From positions 10,791 to 74,790 of the forward strand of contig NZ_JBFNEH010000012.1 of NCBI RefSeq assembly GCF_040797425.1: a stretch of 64,000 bases of DNA. The letters run 5' to 3'. The notes beneath the pieces were generated by a model. That model was not told where the DNA came from. It saw nothing but the letters and a program-made list of their open reading frames with translations, and searched no databases. Both the position numbers and the translations under genes were made by a program. This stretch comes from Symbiobacterium sp040797425. GTDB lineage: Bacteria; Bacillota; Sulfobacillia; Symbiobacteriales; Symbiobacteriaceae. The stretch's first letter is position 1. Every line of letters starts with the position of its first letter. Positions 24,398 to 33,005 of this stretch are shown piece by piece.

Positions 24398-24930
24398 TCC
24401 GCCACCCCTCCCTCGACCACGTCTGGCTCCGGCCCCGCGGGGCGCCGCCGCCAGGCCACCCACGACCCGGCGGCCAGCACGACAGCCGCCGCCACGAACA
24501 ACACCCGGGTCCAGGGCCAGCGCGGGTCAATCTGCGCCATCGCCAGGAACTGCTCGGGCACCGCGGCCCCGGCCCCCACCTCCAGCTCGATCCGGTGCAG
24601 GTCGCCGCCCAGCGCCAGGTCGATCGTCACCGCGTACCGCGGCGCCCCCTCGGGAACCACCCGGCCGCGGTAAGTGCCGGGGGCGATCTCCTCCATCACC
24701 ACAGGTTTGGTGGCCCGTCCGCCCGGGGGCCTGGCGTAGAGCTCCACCCGCTGCCCTTCCACCAGGCCGCCGTACACGTCCACCAGCCTGGCCACCACCG
24801 TGCCCTGCTCGTCCACCGTCACGTAACCGAACAGGTCCATCACATGCGCCAACGCCGACGTCCCGAATGCGACCAGCAAGGCCAGCGCCACCGCCGCCAG
24901 CCGGCCGCGCATGCACCGCCGCAACCGCAT
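24394..24930 (-). CDS. Exported membrane-anchored protein of unknown function
   Basis: A 178-residue protein: N-terminal signal/anchor (LAAVALALLVAFGTSALA), a beta-rich extracytoplasmic domain of about 110 residues, a C-terminal transmembrane helix (about 147-163) and a short basic tail. The start is uncertain: ATG 24930, TTG 24924 and ATG 24912 are all in frame behind GGGGAGGGG. It forms a two-gene operon with the small lipoprotein, suggesting joint action at the cell surface. Confidence 0.65.
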   Translation of the reverse strand: MRLRRCMRGRLAAVALALLVAFGTSALAHVMDLFGYVTVDEQGTVVARLVDVYGGLVEGQRVELYARPPGGRATKPVVMEEIAPGTYRGRVVPEGAPRYAVTIDLALGGDLHRIELEVGAGAAVPEQFLAMAQIDPRWPWTRVLFVAAAVVLAAGSWVAWRRRPAGPEPDVVEGGVAE

Positions 24931-25134
24931 CCCCTCCCCGAGGTGCTGCCGCATACATTCAGCTATCGCGGCAATTCCGGCTCTTTCCTCAAGGAAGTAC
25001 ATATTCGGCCACCGATGCAACCGCACCTGCTCGTCACCGACAATCGCACATCGCCAGCGGTCGCACCGACCGCTCGGCCGGCGCCTTGCCCCCCAGCCAG
25101 GGGGCCGTCGCCTCCACGTCAATGGCGGCGCGCG

Positions 25135-25174
25135 GAAGCGCCCGCGGGCCGTCTCACCGGACCGCGGGCGCTTC
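25135..25174 (-). terminator. Hairpin after the SufR-like regulator
   Basis: Perfect 13-bp stem (25135-25147 with 25162-25174), 14-base loop, no T-run. The rest of 24931-25134 shows no gene. Confidence 0.6.
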
Positions 25175-25182
25175 TGCGCGAG

Positions 25183-25902
25183 TTACTCCAGGTGGATCAG
25201 ACCGTTCACCTCGTAGACGCACTCCTTGTCGCCCCGGGGTACGGTTCCCGCCTGCGTCACCCCCGGCGAGGCCTCGGTGCATGTCTGGGCCACGCCCTCC
25301 ACCATCGCCTTGCAGAGGTGGCAGATGTGATCCGGATGAGCAGAGGCCACCTCGTGGAAACCGCACGACTTCAGCACCAGGCTGGGCCGCCCCCCCGGCC
25401 CCAGGGCCACCTTGGCCGAGACCCCGAGCCGGCTGAGCGCCAGCGCGCAGGCCTCCAGCAGCTCCGTCGGACTGGCCGCGCCGTCGAGCGCCGGAGCGAG
25501 CTTGGCCAGGGCCTCCTGCCCCAGCCGCCTGCCGAAGCTGTGGCCGATCTGTTCCACGGCCTCCTTCCCGCCGTCGCCCAGCAGGGCCAGCGACTGCACC
25601 AGCAGGTCGGCCAGCAGCTGGAAGTCCCGCGGGGGAACCGTCGTCAGCGATACGGCGCTCCCGGACGGCGCGTACACGTAGCCGGGCCGGCCACCCCTGC
25701 CGCTCTTCTCCGTGCGCTGCACCAGCAGGCCCACCTCCACCAGCCTGTTCAGGTGCATCCGGGCGACGTTGGGATGCAAATCGAACCGGCGGGCCACCTC
25801 GGCTGCGGACACCGGGTCGGGCGCCACCAGAACGTACTGGTAGATGTTGTACCTGGTCGGATCGGCCAGTGCTGCACTCACTTTCTGCGGATCCCGTTCC
25901 AC
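25183..25902 (-). CDS. SufR-like iron-sulfur-sensing repressor
   Basis: A 239-residue protein: ArsR/DeoR-type winged helix at about residues 10-75 (DPTRYNIYQYV, SAAEVARRFDLHPNVARMHL), a middle helical domain, and a Cys-rich C-terminus (SCGF, HICHLCKAM, AQTC, KEC). This matches the layout of SufR, in which cysteines hold an Fe-S cluster and DNA binding to the suf promoter depends on it. It is divergent from sufCDSUB, and both promoter areas carry ACACT-N8-AGTGT palindromes. The GTG at 25902 is chosen behind a GGGGGG run. The assignment to SufR rests on architecture and context. Confidence 0.75.
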   Translation of the reverse strand: MERDPQKVSAALADPTRYNIYQYVLVAPDPVSAAEVARRFDLHPNVARMHLNRLVEVGLLVQRTEKSGRGGRPGYVYAPSGSAVSLTTVPPRDFQLLADLLVQSLALLGDGGKEAVEQIGHSFGRRLGQEALAKLAPALDGAASPTELLEACALALSRLGVSAKVALGPGGRPSLVLKSCGFHEVASAHPDHICHLCKAMVEGVAQTCTEASPGVTQAGTVPRGDKECVYEVNGLIHLE

Positions 25903-26046
25903 CTTGTCCCCCCCCAAACACGCTGCCTGGCCGTTCGGGTCGGACGAGCCGGACACCGGGCGTGAGGTCCGCCCGTCACCCGGCGCCACACCCCACGTCT
26001 ATACTTACGAAACAGTTTGGTTGAAATTCTCCGATTGAGCCCGATA

Positions 26047-26064
26047 ACACTATTGACACAGTGT
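26047..26064. promoter_or_regulatory. suf operator 1, ACACT-N8-AGTGT
   Basis: Five-base inverted arms 8 bp apart, overlapping the -35 box of the rightward suf promoter. Same core and spacing as operator 2. Confidence 0.65.
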
Positions 26065-26082
26065 AAATCTGGTCCATACAAT
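26053..26082 (+). promoter_or_regulatory. Promoter of the suf operon
   Basis: TTGACA (26053-26058), 18 bases, TACAAT (26077-26082). The leader to sufC is about 300 bases and contains GC-rich hairpins but no gene. Confidence 0.65.
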
Positions 26083-26126
26083 GTGGCGTGAGCCTTAATC
26101 GTACCCGCCCGCTGGCTTCGCACCTA

Positions 26127-26152
26127 TTTTACACTATAGCCACAGTGTAAAA
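26127..26152. promoter_or_regulatory. suf operator 2, TTTTACACT-N8-AGTGTAAAA
   Basis: Perfect 9-bp inverted arms. On the minus strand it overlaps a possible promoter (TTGTTT-N18-TAAAAT) for the SufR-like gene, so one repressor could control both directions. Confidence 0.7.
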
Positions 26153-26389
26153 CAAGGGTACACTTCCCAGCCAGGTCGCCGACGCTGGGCATGCTAGTTG
26201 GCAGACATCCCGGTGCGCACGGGCGGCGGCGAGCCGCCCGGCCGGGGCGGCCACTCGGACGAACGGACCGGGAGGGCGAGCCGCCCTGCCCGGGAGATAC
26301 TGCCAGGGCACACCGGCTGCGGGTGGCACCCGGGTTGATCGGATCGGGTCTGGACTATAGCGAAAGGAATCGAAAGGAGTAGTGCGATC

Positions 26390-27175
26390 GTGACCACTGG
26401 CGCCCCTCTGATTGTCAAGAACTTGCATGTGAGCATCGAGGGCAAGGAGATCATCAAGGGGCTGGATCTCGAGGTCAAGCCGGGCGAGATCCACGCCATC
26501 ATGGGCCCCAACGGAGCCGGCAAGACCACCCTCGGCTTCGCCCTCATGGGCCATCCCCGCTACGAGGTCACCGAAGGTACCGTGATGCTCGGCGACCAGA
26601 ACGTGCTGGAGATGGACGTCACGGAGCGAGCGAAGGCCGGCCTCTTCCTCGCGTTCCAGTATCCCTTCGAGGTCTCGGGCGTCACCGTGGCCAACTTCCT
26701 CCGTCAGGCCGTGAGCGCCGTACGCGGCGAGGAGATCGGCGTCTGGGAGTTCCAGGAGATGCTCGCCGAGAAGATGCAGCTGCTCGAGATGGATGAGTCC
26801 TTCGCCGGCCGCTACCTGAACGAAGGCTTCTCCGGCGGCGAGAAGAAGCGGAACGAGATGCTGCAGATGACGCTCCTGCAGCCCAAGATCGCCATCCTGG
26901 ACGAGACCGACTCCGGCCTCGACATCGACGCCCTGAAGGTCGTCGCCAAGGCCGTCAACTCCCTGCGCGGCCCCGACTTCGGCGCCATCGTCATCACCCA
27001 CTACCACCGCATCCTTGACCATATCCGGCCCGACGTGGTGCACGTGCTCATGAACGGCCGCATCGTGAAGACGGGCGGCCCCGAGCTGGCCCTCGAGATC
27101 GAGAAGAAGGGCTACGACTGGATCAAGGCCGAGCTCGGCATCGTGGACGAGACGGCCGAGGCGGGGGTGAAGTAA
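26390..27175 (+). CDS. sufC: Fe-S cluster assembly ATPase SufC
   Basis: A 261-residue ABC-type ATPase of the SufBCD scaffold. Walker A is GPNGAGKTTL, the signature is FSGGEKKRNE, Walker B is AILDETDSGLD, with the H-loop in VITHYHRIL. It energises cluster assembly on SufB-SufD in the cytoplasm. The GTG start follows AAAGGAG. First gene of sufCDSUB; four bases separate it from sufD. Confidence 0.95.
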   Translation: MTTGAPLIVKNLHVSIEGKEIIKGLDLEVKPGEIHAIMGPNGAGKTTLGFALMGHPRYEVTEGTVMLGDQNVLEMDVTERAKAGLFLAFQYPFEVSGVTVANFLRQAVSAVRGEEIGVWEFQEMLAEKMQLLEMDESFAGRYLNEGFSGGEKKRNEMLQMTLLQPKIAILDETDSGLDIDALKVVAKAVNSLRGPDFGAIVITHYHRILDHIRPDVVHVLMNGRIVKTGGPELALEIEKKGYDWIKAELGIVDETAEAGVK

Positions 27176-27178
27176 CCC

Positions 27179-28327
27179 ATGCCGACCGTCACCGAACCCC
27201 GCTTCCTGGAGGAGCGGCGCCAGGCGGCCCGCTCGCTCACCGAGTCGCTGCAACTTCCGGCCAAGACCGACGAGGCCTGGCGGCGCACCTCCCTGGAGGG
27301 GCTTGACGTGACCCAATACCGGCCGGTGCCCGCCCGCGTCACCCTCAAGGGTTCCGTGCCGGATGGCGTGATCTTCACCGACCTGCTCACCGCGGCGGCT
27401 GAGCACGCCGACCTGGTGGCGCAGTACCTGGGCAAGCTCTTCCCGATGGACCAGAACCTCCTCAGCGCCTCCCAGGCGGCCCACCTGAACGGCGGCGTGC
27501 TGCTCTACGTGCCCCGCGGGGTCGTGGTGCCGGAGCCGCTGCAGGTGGTCTACGAGGCCGCCGACGGCGAGGCGCAGTACCTGCACACGCTGGTGATCGC
27601 CGAGGACAACGCCGAGGTCACGCTCCTGGAGCGGTATGAGGGCACCGGCGACTATCTCAGCGTGGCCGTGGTGGAGGTCTTCCCGGCCCAGGGCGCCCGG
27701 GTGCGCTACGGCTACCTGCAGAACCACTCCCAGGATGCCTGGGCCTTCGTCTTCCGCCGCGGCGTGACGGGCCGCGACGCCACCCTCGACTGGGTCGGCG
27801 GCGAGTTCGGCGGCGCCCTGGTGCGTTCCGAAATCGTCAACAACGTGGACGGCGCCGGTTCCGAGTCCAGCCTGAAGGTGGTCTTCGGCGCCACCGACCG
27901 GCAGCACCAGGACATCGTGGCGGCGCAGATTCACAGCGGTCCCTTCAGCCGTTCCGACATCCTGGGCCGCGGCGTCCTCTCCGGCCGGGCGCACACCGTC
28001 TTCCGCGGCAACGGCCAGATCAACTACGCCGCCAAGAACGCCTCCACGTTCCAGCGGCAGCAGGCCCTCCTCCTCTCCGACAAGGCCCGGGCCGACTCGA
28101 TCCCGGCCCTCATCATCAACGAGCACGAGGTCGAGGGCGCCGGCCACGCCGCCACGGTGGGCCAGCTCGACGAGGAGCAGCTCTTCTACCTGCAGGCCCG
28201 CGGCCTCACCCGGGCCGAGGCCGTCCGCATGCTGGTGCTGGCCTTCCTGGCGCCGGTGCTGGAGCAGATCCCCGTGGCGGAACTGCGTGACGAGATGATC
28301 CAGCTCATGGGAGAGAAGGTGAAGTAA
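27179..28327 (+). CDS. sufD: Fe-S cluster assembly protein SufD
   Basis: A 382-residue right-handed beta-helix protein of the SufB/SufD family, partner of SufB and SufC. The family C-terminus is clear (SGRAHTVFRGNGQINYAAKN, then IPALIINEHEVEGAGHAATV and EEQLFYLQARGL). It is shorter than SufB and lies directly after sufC, as in B. subtilis. The sufS start is adjacent to its stop. Confidence 0.93.
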   Translation: MPTVTEPRFLEERRQAARSLTESLQLPAKTDEAWRRTSLEGLDVTQYRPVPARVTLKGSVPDGVIFTDLLTAAAEHADLVAQYLGKLFPMDQNLLSASQAAHLNGGVLLYVPRGVVVPEPLQVVYEAADGEAQYLHTLVIAEDNAEVTLLERYEGTGDYLSVAVVEVFPAQGARVRYGYLQNHSQDAWAFVFRRGVTGRDATLDWVGGEFGGALVRSEIVNNVDGAGSESSLKVVFGATDRQHQDIVAAQIHSGPFSRSDILGRGVLSGRAHTVFRGNGQINYAAKNASTFQRQQALLLSDKARADSIPALIINEHEVEGAGHAATVGQLDEEQLFYLQARGLTRAEAVRMLVLAFLAPVLEQIPVAELRDEMIQLMGEKVK

Positions 28328-29554
28328 GTGGCCCTGGATGTGGCCCGAATCCGGCAGGACTTCCCGATCCTCCATCAGGAGATGAACGGCCATCCCCTGG
28401 TCTACCTCGACAATGCGGCAACCACGCAGAAGCCGCGGCAGGTGATTCAGGCGCTGGTCGAATACTACGAGGGATATAACGCGAACGTCCACCGGGGCAT
28501 TCACACCCTGGCCGAGCGGGCCACCGAGGCCTACGAAGGCGCACGGGCGAAGATTGCGCGCTTCATCGGCTCGCCTTCGCCCAACCAGGTGATCTTCACC
28601 CGGAACGGGTCCGAGGGGCTGAACATGATCGCGTACGGCTGGCTGCGCCCCCGGCTGCGGCCCGGCGACGTCATCATCACCTCCGGCATGGAGCACCACT
28701 CTAACCTGCTCCCCTGGCAGCAGGCCGCCCTGGCCACCGGAGCCCAGGTGAAGTACGTGAACCTGCTCCCCGACGGCACCCTGGACCAGGAACACTACGA
28801 CCGGCTGCTGAGCGAGGGCAACGTGCGCTTCGTGGCCATCTCCGGGGCCTCCAACGTGCTGGGCACCATCAACCCGGTGAAGGAGATGGTGGCCAGGGCG
28901 CACCAGGCGGGGGCCAAGGTGGCGGTGGATGCTGTACAGGTGGTACCGCACATGCCCGTGAACGTGGTAGACTGGGACGCGGATTGGATCGCCGTCGCCG
29001 GGCACAAGATGCTCGCACCCACGGGTACCGGCTTCCTCTGGGGCAAGATGGAACTGCTGGAGGAGATGGAACCCACCTACTTCGGCGGCTCCATGATCGC
29101 CGAGGCGCACCTCACCGGTGCGAAGTGGGCGGAGCCCCCGGCCAAGTTCGAGGCCGGCACCCCGAACATTGCCGACTTCATCGCCTTCGGGGTGGCCGTG
29201 GACTACCTCACCGCGCTGGGCATGGAGAACGTCTACGCGCACGAGAAGGCGCTCACCCAGTACGCCTGGGAGCGGCTCTCGGCCATCGACGGCGTGCGGC
29301 TCTTCGGCCCGCGGCAGCCCCGGGCCGGCCTCATCAGCTTCGACGTGGCGGGCATTCACCCCCACGACCTGTCGGCGGTGCTCAACGCCGAGGGCGTGGC
29401 CATCCGGGTGGGCCACCACTGCGCCCAGCCGCTAATGGAGATCCTCGACGTGCCGGCGACCAACCGAGCGAGCTTTTATATCTACAATATGCAGGCGGAG
29501 GTCGACCGGCTGGTCGACGCCATCCTCCACGCAAAGGAGTTCTTCGGCGTATGA
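28328..29554 (+). CDS. sufS: Cysteine desulfurase SufS
   Basis: A 408-residue PLP enzyme, group II cysteine desulfurase, that takes sulfur from cysteine and passes it to SufU. The PLP lysine lies in VAGHKMLAPTG, and the catalytic Cys loop is RVGHHCAQPLM. The conserved opening is HPLVYLDNAATTQKP. GTG start directly after the sufD stop; its stop overlaps the sufU start (ATGA). Confidence 0.95.
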   Translation: MALDVARIRQDFPILHQEMNGHPLVYLDNAATTQKPRQVIQALVEYYEGYNANVHRGIHTLAERATEAYEGARAKIARFIGSPSPNQVIFTRNGSEGLNMIAYGWLRPRLRPGDVIITSGMEHHSNLLPWQQAALATGAQVKYVNLLPDGTLDQEHYDRLLSEGNVRFVAISGASNVLGTINPVKEMVARAHQAGAKVAVDAVQVVPHMPVNVVDWDADWIAVAGHKMLAPTGTGFLWGKMELLEEMEPTYFGGSMIAEAHLTGAKWAEPPAKFEAGTPNIADFIAFGVAVDYLTALGMENVYAHEKALTQYAWERLSAIDGVRLFGPRQPRAGLISFDVAGIHPHDLSAVLNAEGVAIRVGHHCAQPLMEILDVPATNRASFYIYNMQAEVDRLVDAILHAKEFFGV

Positions 29555-30018
29555 ACAACGAAGCTCAGCATCCGGTGAACCTGAGTGCGCTCTACCAGCA
29601 AGTCATCCTCGACCACTACAAGCGGCCGCGCAACAAGGGAGTCGTGCAGCGCGCCGTGCTCAAGAAGCATCTGCACAACCCCACGTGCGGCGACGACATC
29701 GAGGTCCAGGTCGAGCTTGGTGATGACGGCAAGATCACCGACGTCAAGTGGAACGGGCGCGGCTGTTCCATCTCCATGGCCAGCGCGTCCATGATGTCGG
29801 TCGCCCTGAAGGGGAAAACGCTGGCAGAGGCCCAGGAGCTGATGCGGAGCTTCTACAGCATGATTCAGGGGGAGCAGGGGAACTACAAGCCCCTCGGCGA
29901 GATCCAGGCGCTCTCTGGCGTGAGCAAGTTCCCCGTGCGCATCAAGTGTGCGACCCTGGCCTGGCACTGCCTGGAAGAGGGGATCAAGGAGTACGAAGGA
30001 GGGGCAAAGAATGGTTAG
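29551..30018 (+). CDS. sufU: Zinc-dependent sulfurtransferase SufU
   Basis: A 155-residue SufU protein. The zinc/sulfur-accepting residues are in place: NPTCGDD (Cys and Asp), GRGCSIS, and IKCATLAWHC. It has the SufU-specific insertion between the last two Cys regions, which distinguishes it from IscU. It accepts persulfide from SufS. It overlaps sufS by 4 bases and sufB by 8, so translation is coupled. Confidence 0.93.
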   Translation: MNNEAQHPVNLSALYQQVILDHYKRPRNKGVVQRAVLKKHLHNPTCGDDIEVQVELGDDGKITDVKWNGRGCSISMASASMMSVALKGKTLAEAQELMRSFYSMIQGEQGNYKPLGEIQALSGVSKFPVRIKCATLAWHCLEEGIKEYEGGAKNG

Positions 30019-31411
30019 CCAGCCGTACGAAATCGTCGGTGAGTATAAATACGGCTTCCGCGACCCCGAGAACTACGTGTTCAAGTCCGACAAGGGGCTC
30101 ACCCGCGAGATCGTCGAGTCGATCTCCCGGTTCAAGAACGAGCCCGAGTGGATGCGGGAGATCCGGCTGAAGGCCTTTGAGGTCTTCCAGGCCAAGCCGA
30201 TGCCCACCTGGGGCACCGACCTGTCGGGGGTCGATTTCCAGAACATCCACTACTTCGTGCGGGCCACCGACCGGCAGGGCCGCACCTGGGACGAGGTGCC
30301 CGCAGAGATCAAGCGCACCTTCGACCGTCTGGGCATCCCCGAGGCGGAGCGCAAGTACCTGGCCGGCGTGTCGGCGCAGTACGAGTCTGAAGTGGTCTAC
30401 CACAACATCCGCAAGGACCTCGAGGCCCAGGGCGTCATCTTCTGCGACATGGACACCGCCGTCCGGGAGTACCCGGACATCGTGCGGCAGTACTTCGGCA
30501 CCATCGTGCCGATGACGGACAACAAGTTCGCGGCCCTGAACACGGCCGTCTGGTCCGGCGGCTCCTTCATCTACGTGCCCCCGGGCGTGAAGGTCGAGAT
30601 CCCGCTGCAGGCCTACTTCCGCATCAACACGGAGAACATGGGCCAGTTCGAGCGGACGCTGATCATCGTCGACGAGGGCGCCAACGTCCACTACGTCGAG
30701 GGCTGCACCGCCCCCATCTACTCCACCGATTCGCTCCATGCAGCGGTGGTGGAGATCATCGTGAAGAAGGGCGGCCGCTGCCGGTACTCCACCATCCAGA
30801 ACTGGTCCACCAACGTCTACAACCTCGTCACCAAGCGGGCTGTGGCGTACGAGGATGCAGTGATGGAGTGGGTTGACGGCAACATCGGCTCCAAGGTGAC
30901 GATGAAGTACCCGGCGATCTACCTGATGGGCCCCCGGGCCCGCGGTGAGGTCATCTCCATCGCCGTCGCCTCCCGGGGCATGATCCAGGACGCCGGCGCC
31001 AAGATCTATCACTTCGCTCCCGACACCTCGTCCCGCATCACCTCCAAGTCCATCTCCCGCGATGGCGGCAACACCACCTATCGCGGCCACATCCTGGTGG
31101 AGCCGCAGGCGGAGCGGGCCAAGGTGAAGGTGGAATGCGACGCGCTGATCTTTGACGACAAGTCCCAGTCGCACACCATCCCGTATATGGACATCAAGAA
31201 CCAGAACGTCACCATCGAGCACGAGGCCACCGTCTCCAAGGTCTCCGAGGAGCAGCTCTTCTACCTGATGAGCCGCGGCCTCTCCGAGGAGCAGGCCCTG
31301 ACGATGATCGTGATGGGCTTCATCGAGCCCTTCGCCCGCGAGCTGCCGATGGAGTACGCCGTCGAGCTGAACCGGCTCATTGAGATGGAGATGGAGGGTT
31401 CGGTGGGCTAA
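30011..31411 (+). CDS. sufB: Fe-S cluster scaffold SufB
   Basis: A 466-residue SufB, scaffold on which the nascent cluster is built. Typical blocks are YGFRDPENYVFKSDKGL at the start, VWSGGSFIYVPPGV, VHYVEGCTAP, SISRDGGNTTYRG and SDDKSQSHT-like DDKSQSHTIPYMD, ending EEQLFYLMSRGLSEEQA. The ATG at 30011 overlaps sufU. Length agrees with the family (465-495). Confidence 0.95.
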   Translation: MVSQPYEIVGEYKYGFRDPENYVFKSDKGLTREIVESISRFKNEPEWMREIRLKAFEVFQAKPMPTWGTDLSGVDFQNIHYFVRATDRQGRTWDEVPAEIKRTFDRLGIPEAERKYLAGVSAQYESEVVYHNIRKDLEAQGVIFCDMDTAVREYPDIVRQYFGTIVPMTDNKFAALNTAVWSGGSFIYVPPGVKVEIPLQAYFRINTENMGQFERTLIIVDEGANVHYVEGCTAPIYSTDSLHAAVVEIIVKKGGRCRYSTIQNWSTNVYNLVTKRAVAYEDAVMEWVDGNIGSKVTMKYPAIYLMGPRARGEVISIAVASRGMIQDAGAKIYHFAPDTSSRITSKSISRDGGNTTYRGHILVEPQAERAKVKVECDALIFDDKSQSHTIPYMDIKNQNVTIEHEATVSKVSEEQLFYLMSRGLSEEQALTMIVMGFIEPFARELPMEYAVELNRLIEMEMEGSVG

Positions 31412-31573
31412 CCGGCCGCCCGGTGCGTTGGCGCCGGTGCGGATGGCATCGACTCGGCCGGTGACCGCGGTCGGCGGCACGCTGCGGAGCGTTCCGCCTG
31501 CCGGGCAGTGGACCAGTCGATCCAACATGGCACAGGCGGGTCCCGTACCCGACCCGCACAGGGGGCGAAATCG

Positions 31574-31879
31574 ATGGCGCTGGTGAAGGTTGCCGAGACG
31601 CACGAGGTTCCGGTGGGTCAGTCGAAGCGAGTCGTGGTGAAGCGGGTGCCCGTCGCCATATTCCACCTGGAAGACGGCTACTACGCCGTGGCCGACACCT
31701 GCTCCCACGCCGAGGCGTCGCTCAGCGAGGGGCAGATCATGGGCGACCGTGTGGCGTGCCCCCGCCACGGCGCCCTGTTCGACATCAGGACCGGCGCAGC
31801 GCTCACGCTGCCGGCGGTCACCCCGGTGGAGACCTTTAAGGTCGTCGTCCAGGGGAACGATATCCTCGTGGAGGTGTGA
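31574..31879 (+). CDS. Rieske-type [2Fe-2S] ferredoxin
   Basis: A 101-residue protein with the Rieske ligands TCSHAEASL and CPRHGALFD (CxH ... CxxH), no transmembrane segment. Soluble Rieske ferredoxins of this size feed electrons to oxygenases or serve Fe-S metabolism. It lies 162 bases after sufB on the same strand, and its stop overlaps the next start (GTGA), so it is probably part of an extended suf transcript. Confidence 0.85.
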   Translation: MALVKVAETHEVPVGQSKRVVVKRVPVAIFHLEDGYYAVADTCSHAEASLSEGQIMGDRVACPRHGALFDIRTGAALTLPAVTPVETFKVVVQGNDILVEV

Positions 31880-32199
31880 CGCAGGTGGCGCAGATTACCA
31901 AGGAGCAGGTGCTCAAGGTGCTCGAGCGGGTGGTCGACCCCGAGCTGCGCATCAACGTCGTGGACCTGGGTCTGGTCTACGACATCGAGATCACAGAGGA
32001 CAACAACGTGGGCATCGACATGACGCTCACCACCCAGGCCTGCCCCATCGGACCGCTGCTCCAGATGCAGGCAGAAGCCGCGCTCAAGTCCATCCCCGGC
32101 GTGAACCAGGTGGACGTGCGGCTGGTCTTCGACCCGCCGTGGACGCCGGACCGGATGAGCGAACGGCTCAAGAAGGCGCGGGAGATGGGGCTGCTGTAG
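31876..32199 (+). CDS. SufT-like MIP18/DUF59-family protein
   Basis: A 107-residue member of the PaaD/MIP18 family: VLERVVDPELRINVVDLGLVYDIEI and TTQACPIGPLLQMQ with the conserved Cys. Relatives (SufT, CIA2) assist Fe-S cluster maturation or transfer. Overlap with the Rieske gene and position behind sufB support a role in Fe-S delivery. A terminator follows 8 bases downstream. Confidence 0.85.
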   Translation: MTQVAQITKEQVLKVLERVVDPELRINVVDLGLVYDIEITEDNNVGIDMTLTTQACPIGPLLQMQAEAALKSIPGVNQVDVRLVFDPPWTPDRMSERLKKAREMGLL

Positions 32200-32206
32200 C
32201 GATACA

Positions 32207-32248
32207 TGGCGGTTCCGCCCAGGCTGGCGGAGCCGCCACTTCGATTTT
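32207..32248 (+). terminator. Terminator of the extended suf operon
   Basis: Twelve-bp stem (32208-32219 with 32226-32237) with one wobble, 6-base loop, tail ACTTCGATTTT. Confidence 0.7.
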
Positions 32249-32299
32249 GGCGCCGCGGCGTGGGCGCGGGTTCCCGGACCGGCGGCCCCGGGACATTCG

Positions 32300-32343
32300 T
32301 GTGTGGCACAGTCTTGGTCTCTGCTCATATGATGTGCCACACA
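32300..32343. repeat. Inverted repeat before the DoxX-like gene
   Basis: Perfect 10-bp arms TGTGTGGCAC (32300-32309) and GTGCCACACA (32334-32343) separated by 24 bp. A TATGAT (32328-32333) sits inside. It could be an operator pair or a cruciform; no -35 of good quality was found. Confidence 0.5.
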
Positions 32344-32436
32344 AGTTGCAGCTTGGCCCGCCCGGCTGCACGCTTGTCGAACAGTGCTGTACCCGTAACG
32401 CACACAGAAGCACCGCAAGCCGGGGAGGTTCGGAAA

Positions 32437-32814
32437 GTGGACTGGCTGAACACCGGCCTGTGGGCCGCCCAGGTCGTGCTCACTGCCGTGTTCCTGATGG
32501 CCGGGTTCCAGAAGGCGTTCCAGTACGACCGGGCGAAGCAGACCCTGGCCTGGGTCAAGGACGTGCCGAGGGGCCTGGTCACGTTCATCGGCGCCGCGGA
32601 ACTGCTCGGCGCCCTCGGGATGGTCCTGCCTGCCGTCACCGCGCTCCCGTCGTGGCTCACGCCGCTGGCCGCCGTGGGTCTCGGACTCATCATGCTTCTG
32701 GCCGCGGGGTTCCACGCCCGGCGGGGCGAGGGCCAGGCCGTTGCGCTGAACGCGGTGCTCCTGCTGCTGGCTGCCTTCGTCGCCTACGGCCGCTGGTTCG
32801 TAAGCCCGCTCTGA
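32437..32814 (+). CDS. DoxX-like membrane protein
   Basis: A 125-residue protein with four hydrophobic helices, DoxX pattern (LMAGFQKAFQY near residue 22, IGAAELLGALGMVLP near 50). DoxX-like proteins are small quinone- or thiol-linked membrane proteins of variable role. The GTG at 32437 has GGGGAGG 8 bases upstream. It is monocistronic and preceded by the 32300 inverted repeat. Confidence 0.75.
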   Translation: MDWLNTGLWAAQVVLTAVFLMAGFQKAFQYDRAKQTLAWVKDVPRGLVTFIGAAELLGALGMVLPAVTALPSWLTPLAAVGLGLIMLLAAGFHARRGEGQAVALNAVLLLLAAFVAYGRWFVSPL

Positions 32815-33005
32815 TAGGGGCGCCCGGGAACGCATCTGCAGTCAGCCGGTCTGCAGGTGCGTTCCGGCGTTTCGCGGGACCGCCGGCCACTGGCCTGAAG
32901 CCTGTGCCAATCCGCCGGAGAAGGTGTTGAACCGGGAAGGAATTGCCGTAACCATTCGAGAAGCAAAGAAATGCAGCACCTGGCTGAGAGAGGAGTGATC
33001 TCGCC

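Noticed and set aside
26129..29419. A 1096-codon open frame antisense to sufCDS
   Set aside because: It is the complement of well-conserved suf genes in GC-rich DNA; the His/Leu/Gly-rich product is typical of such shadows.
32300..32345. Sigma-54 promoter suggested by TGGCAC
   Set aside because: The downstream half lacks the GC of the -12 element at the right distance on either strand.
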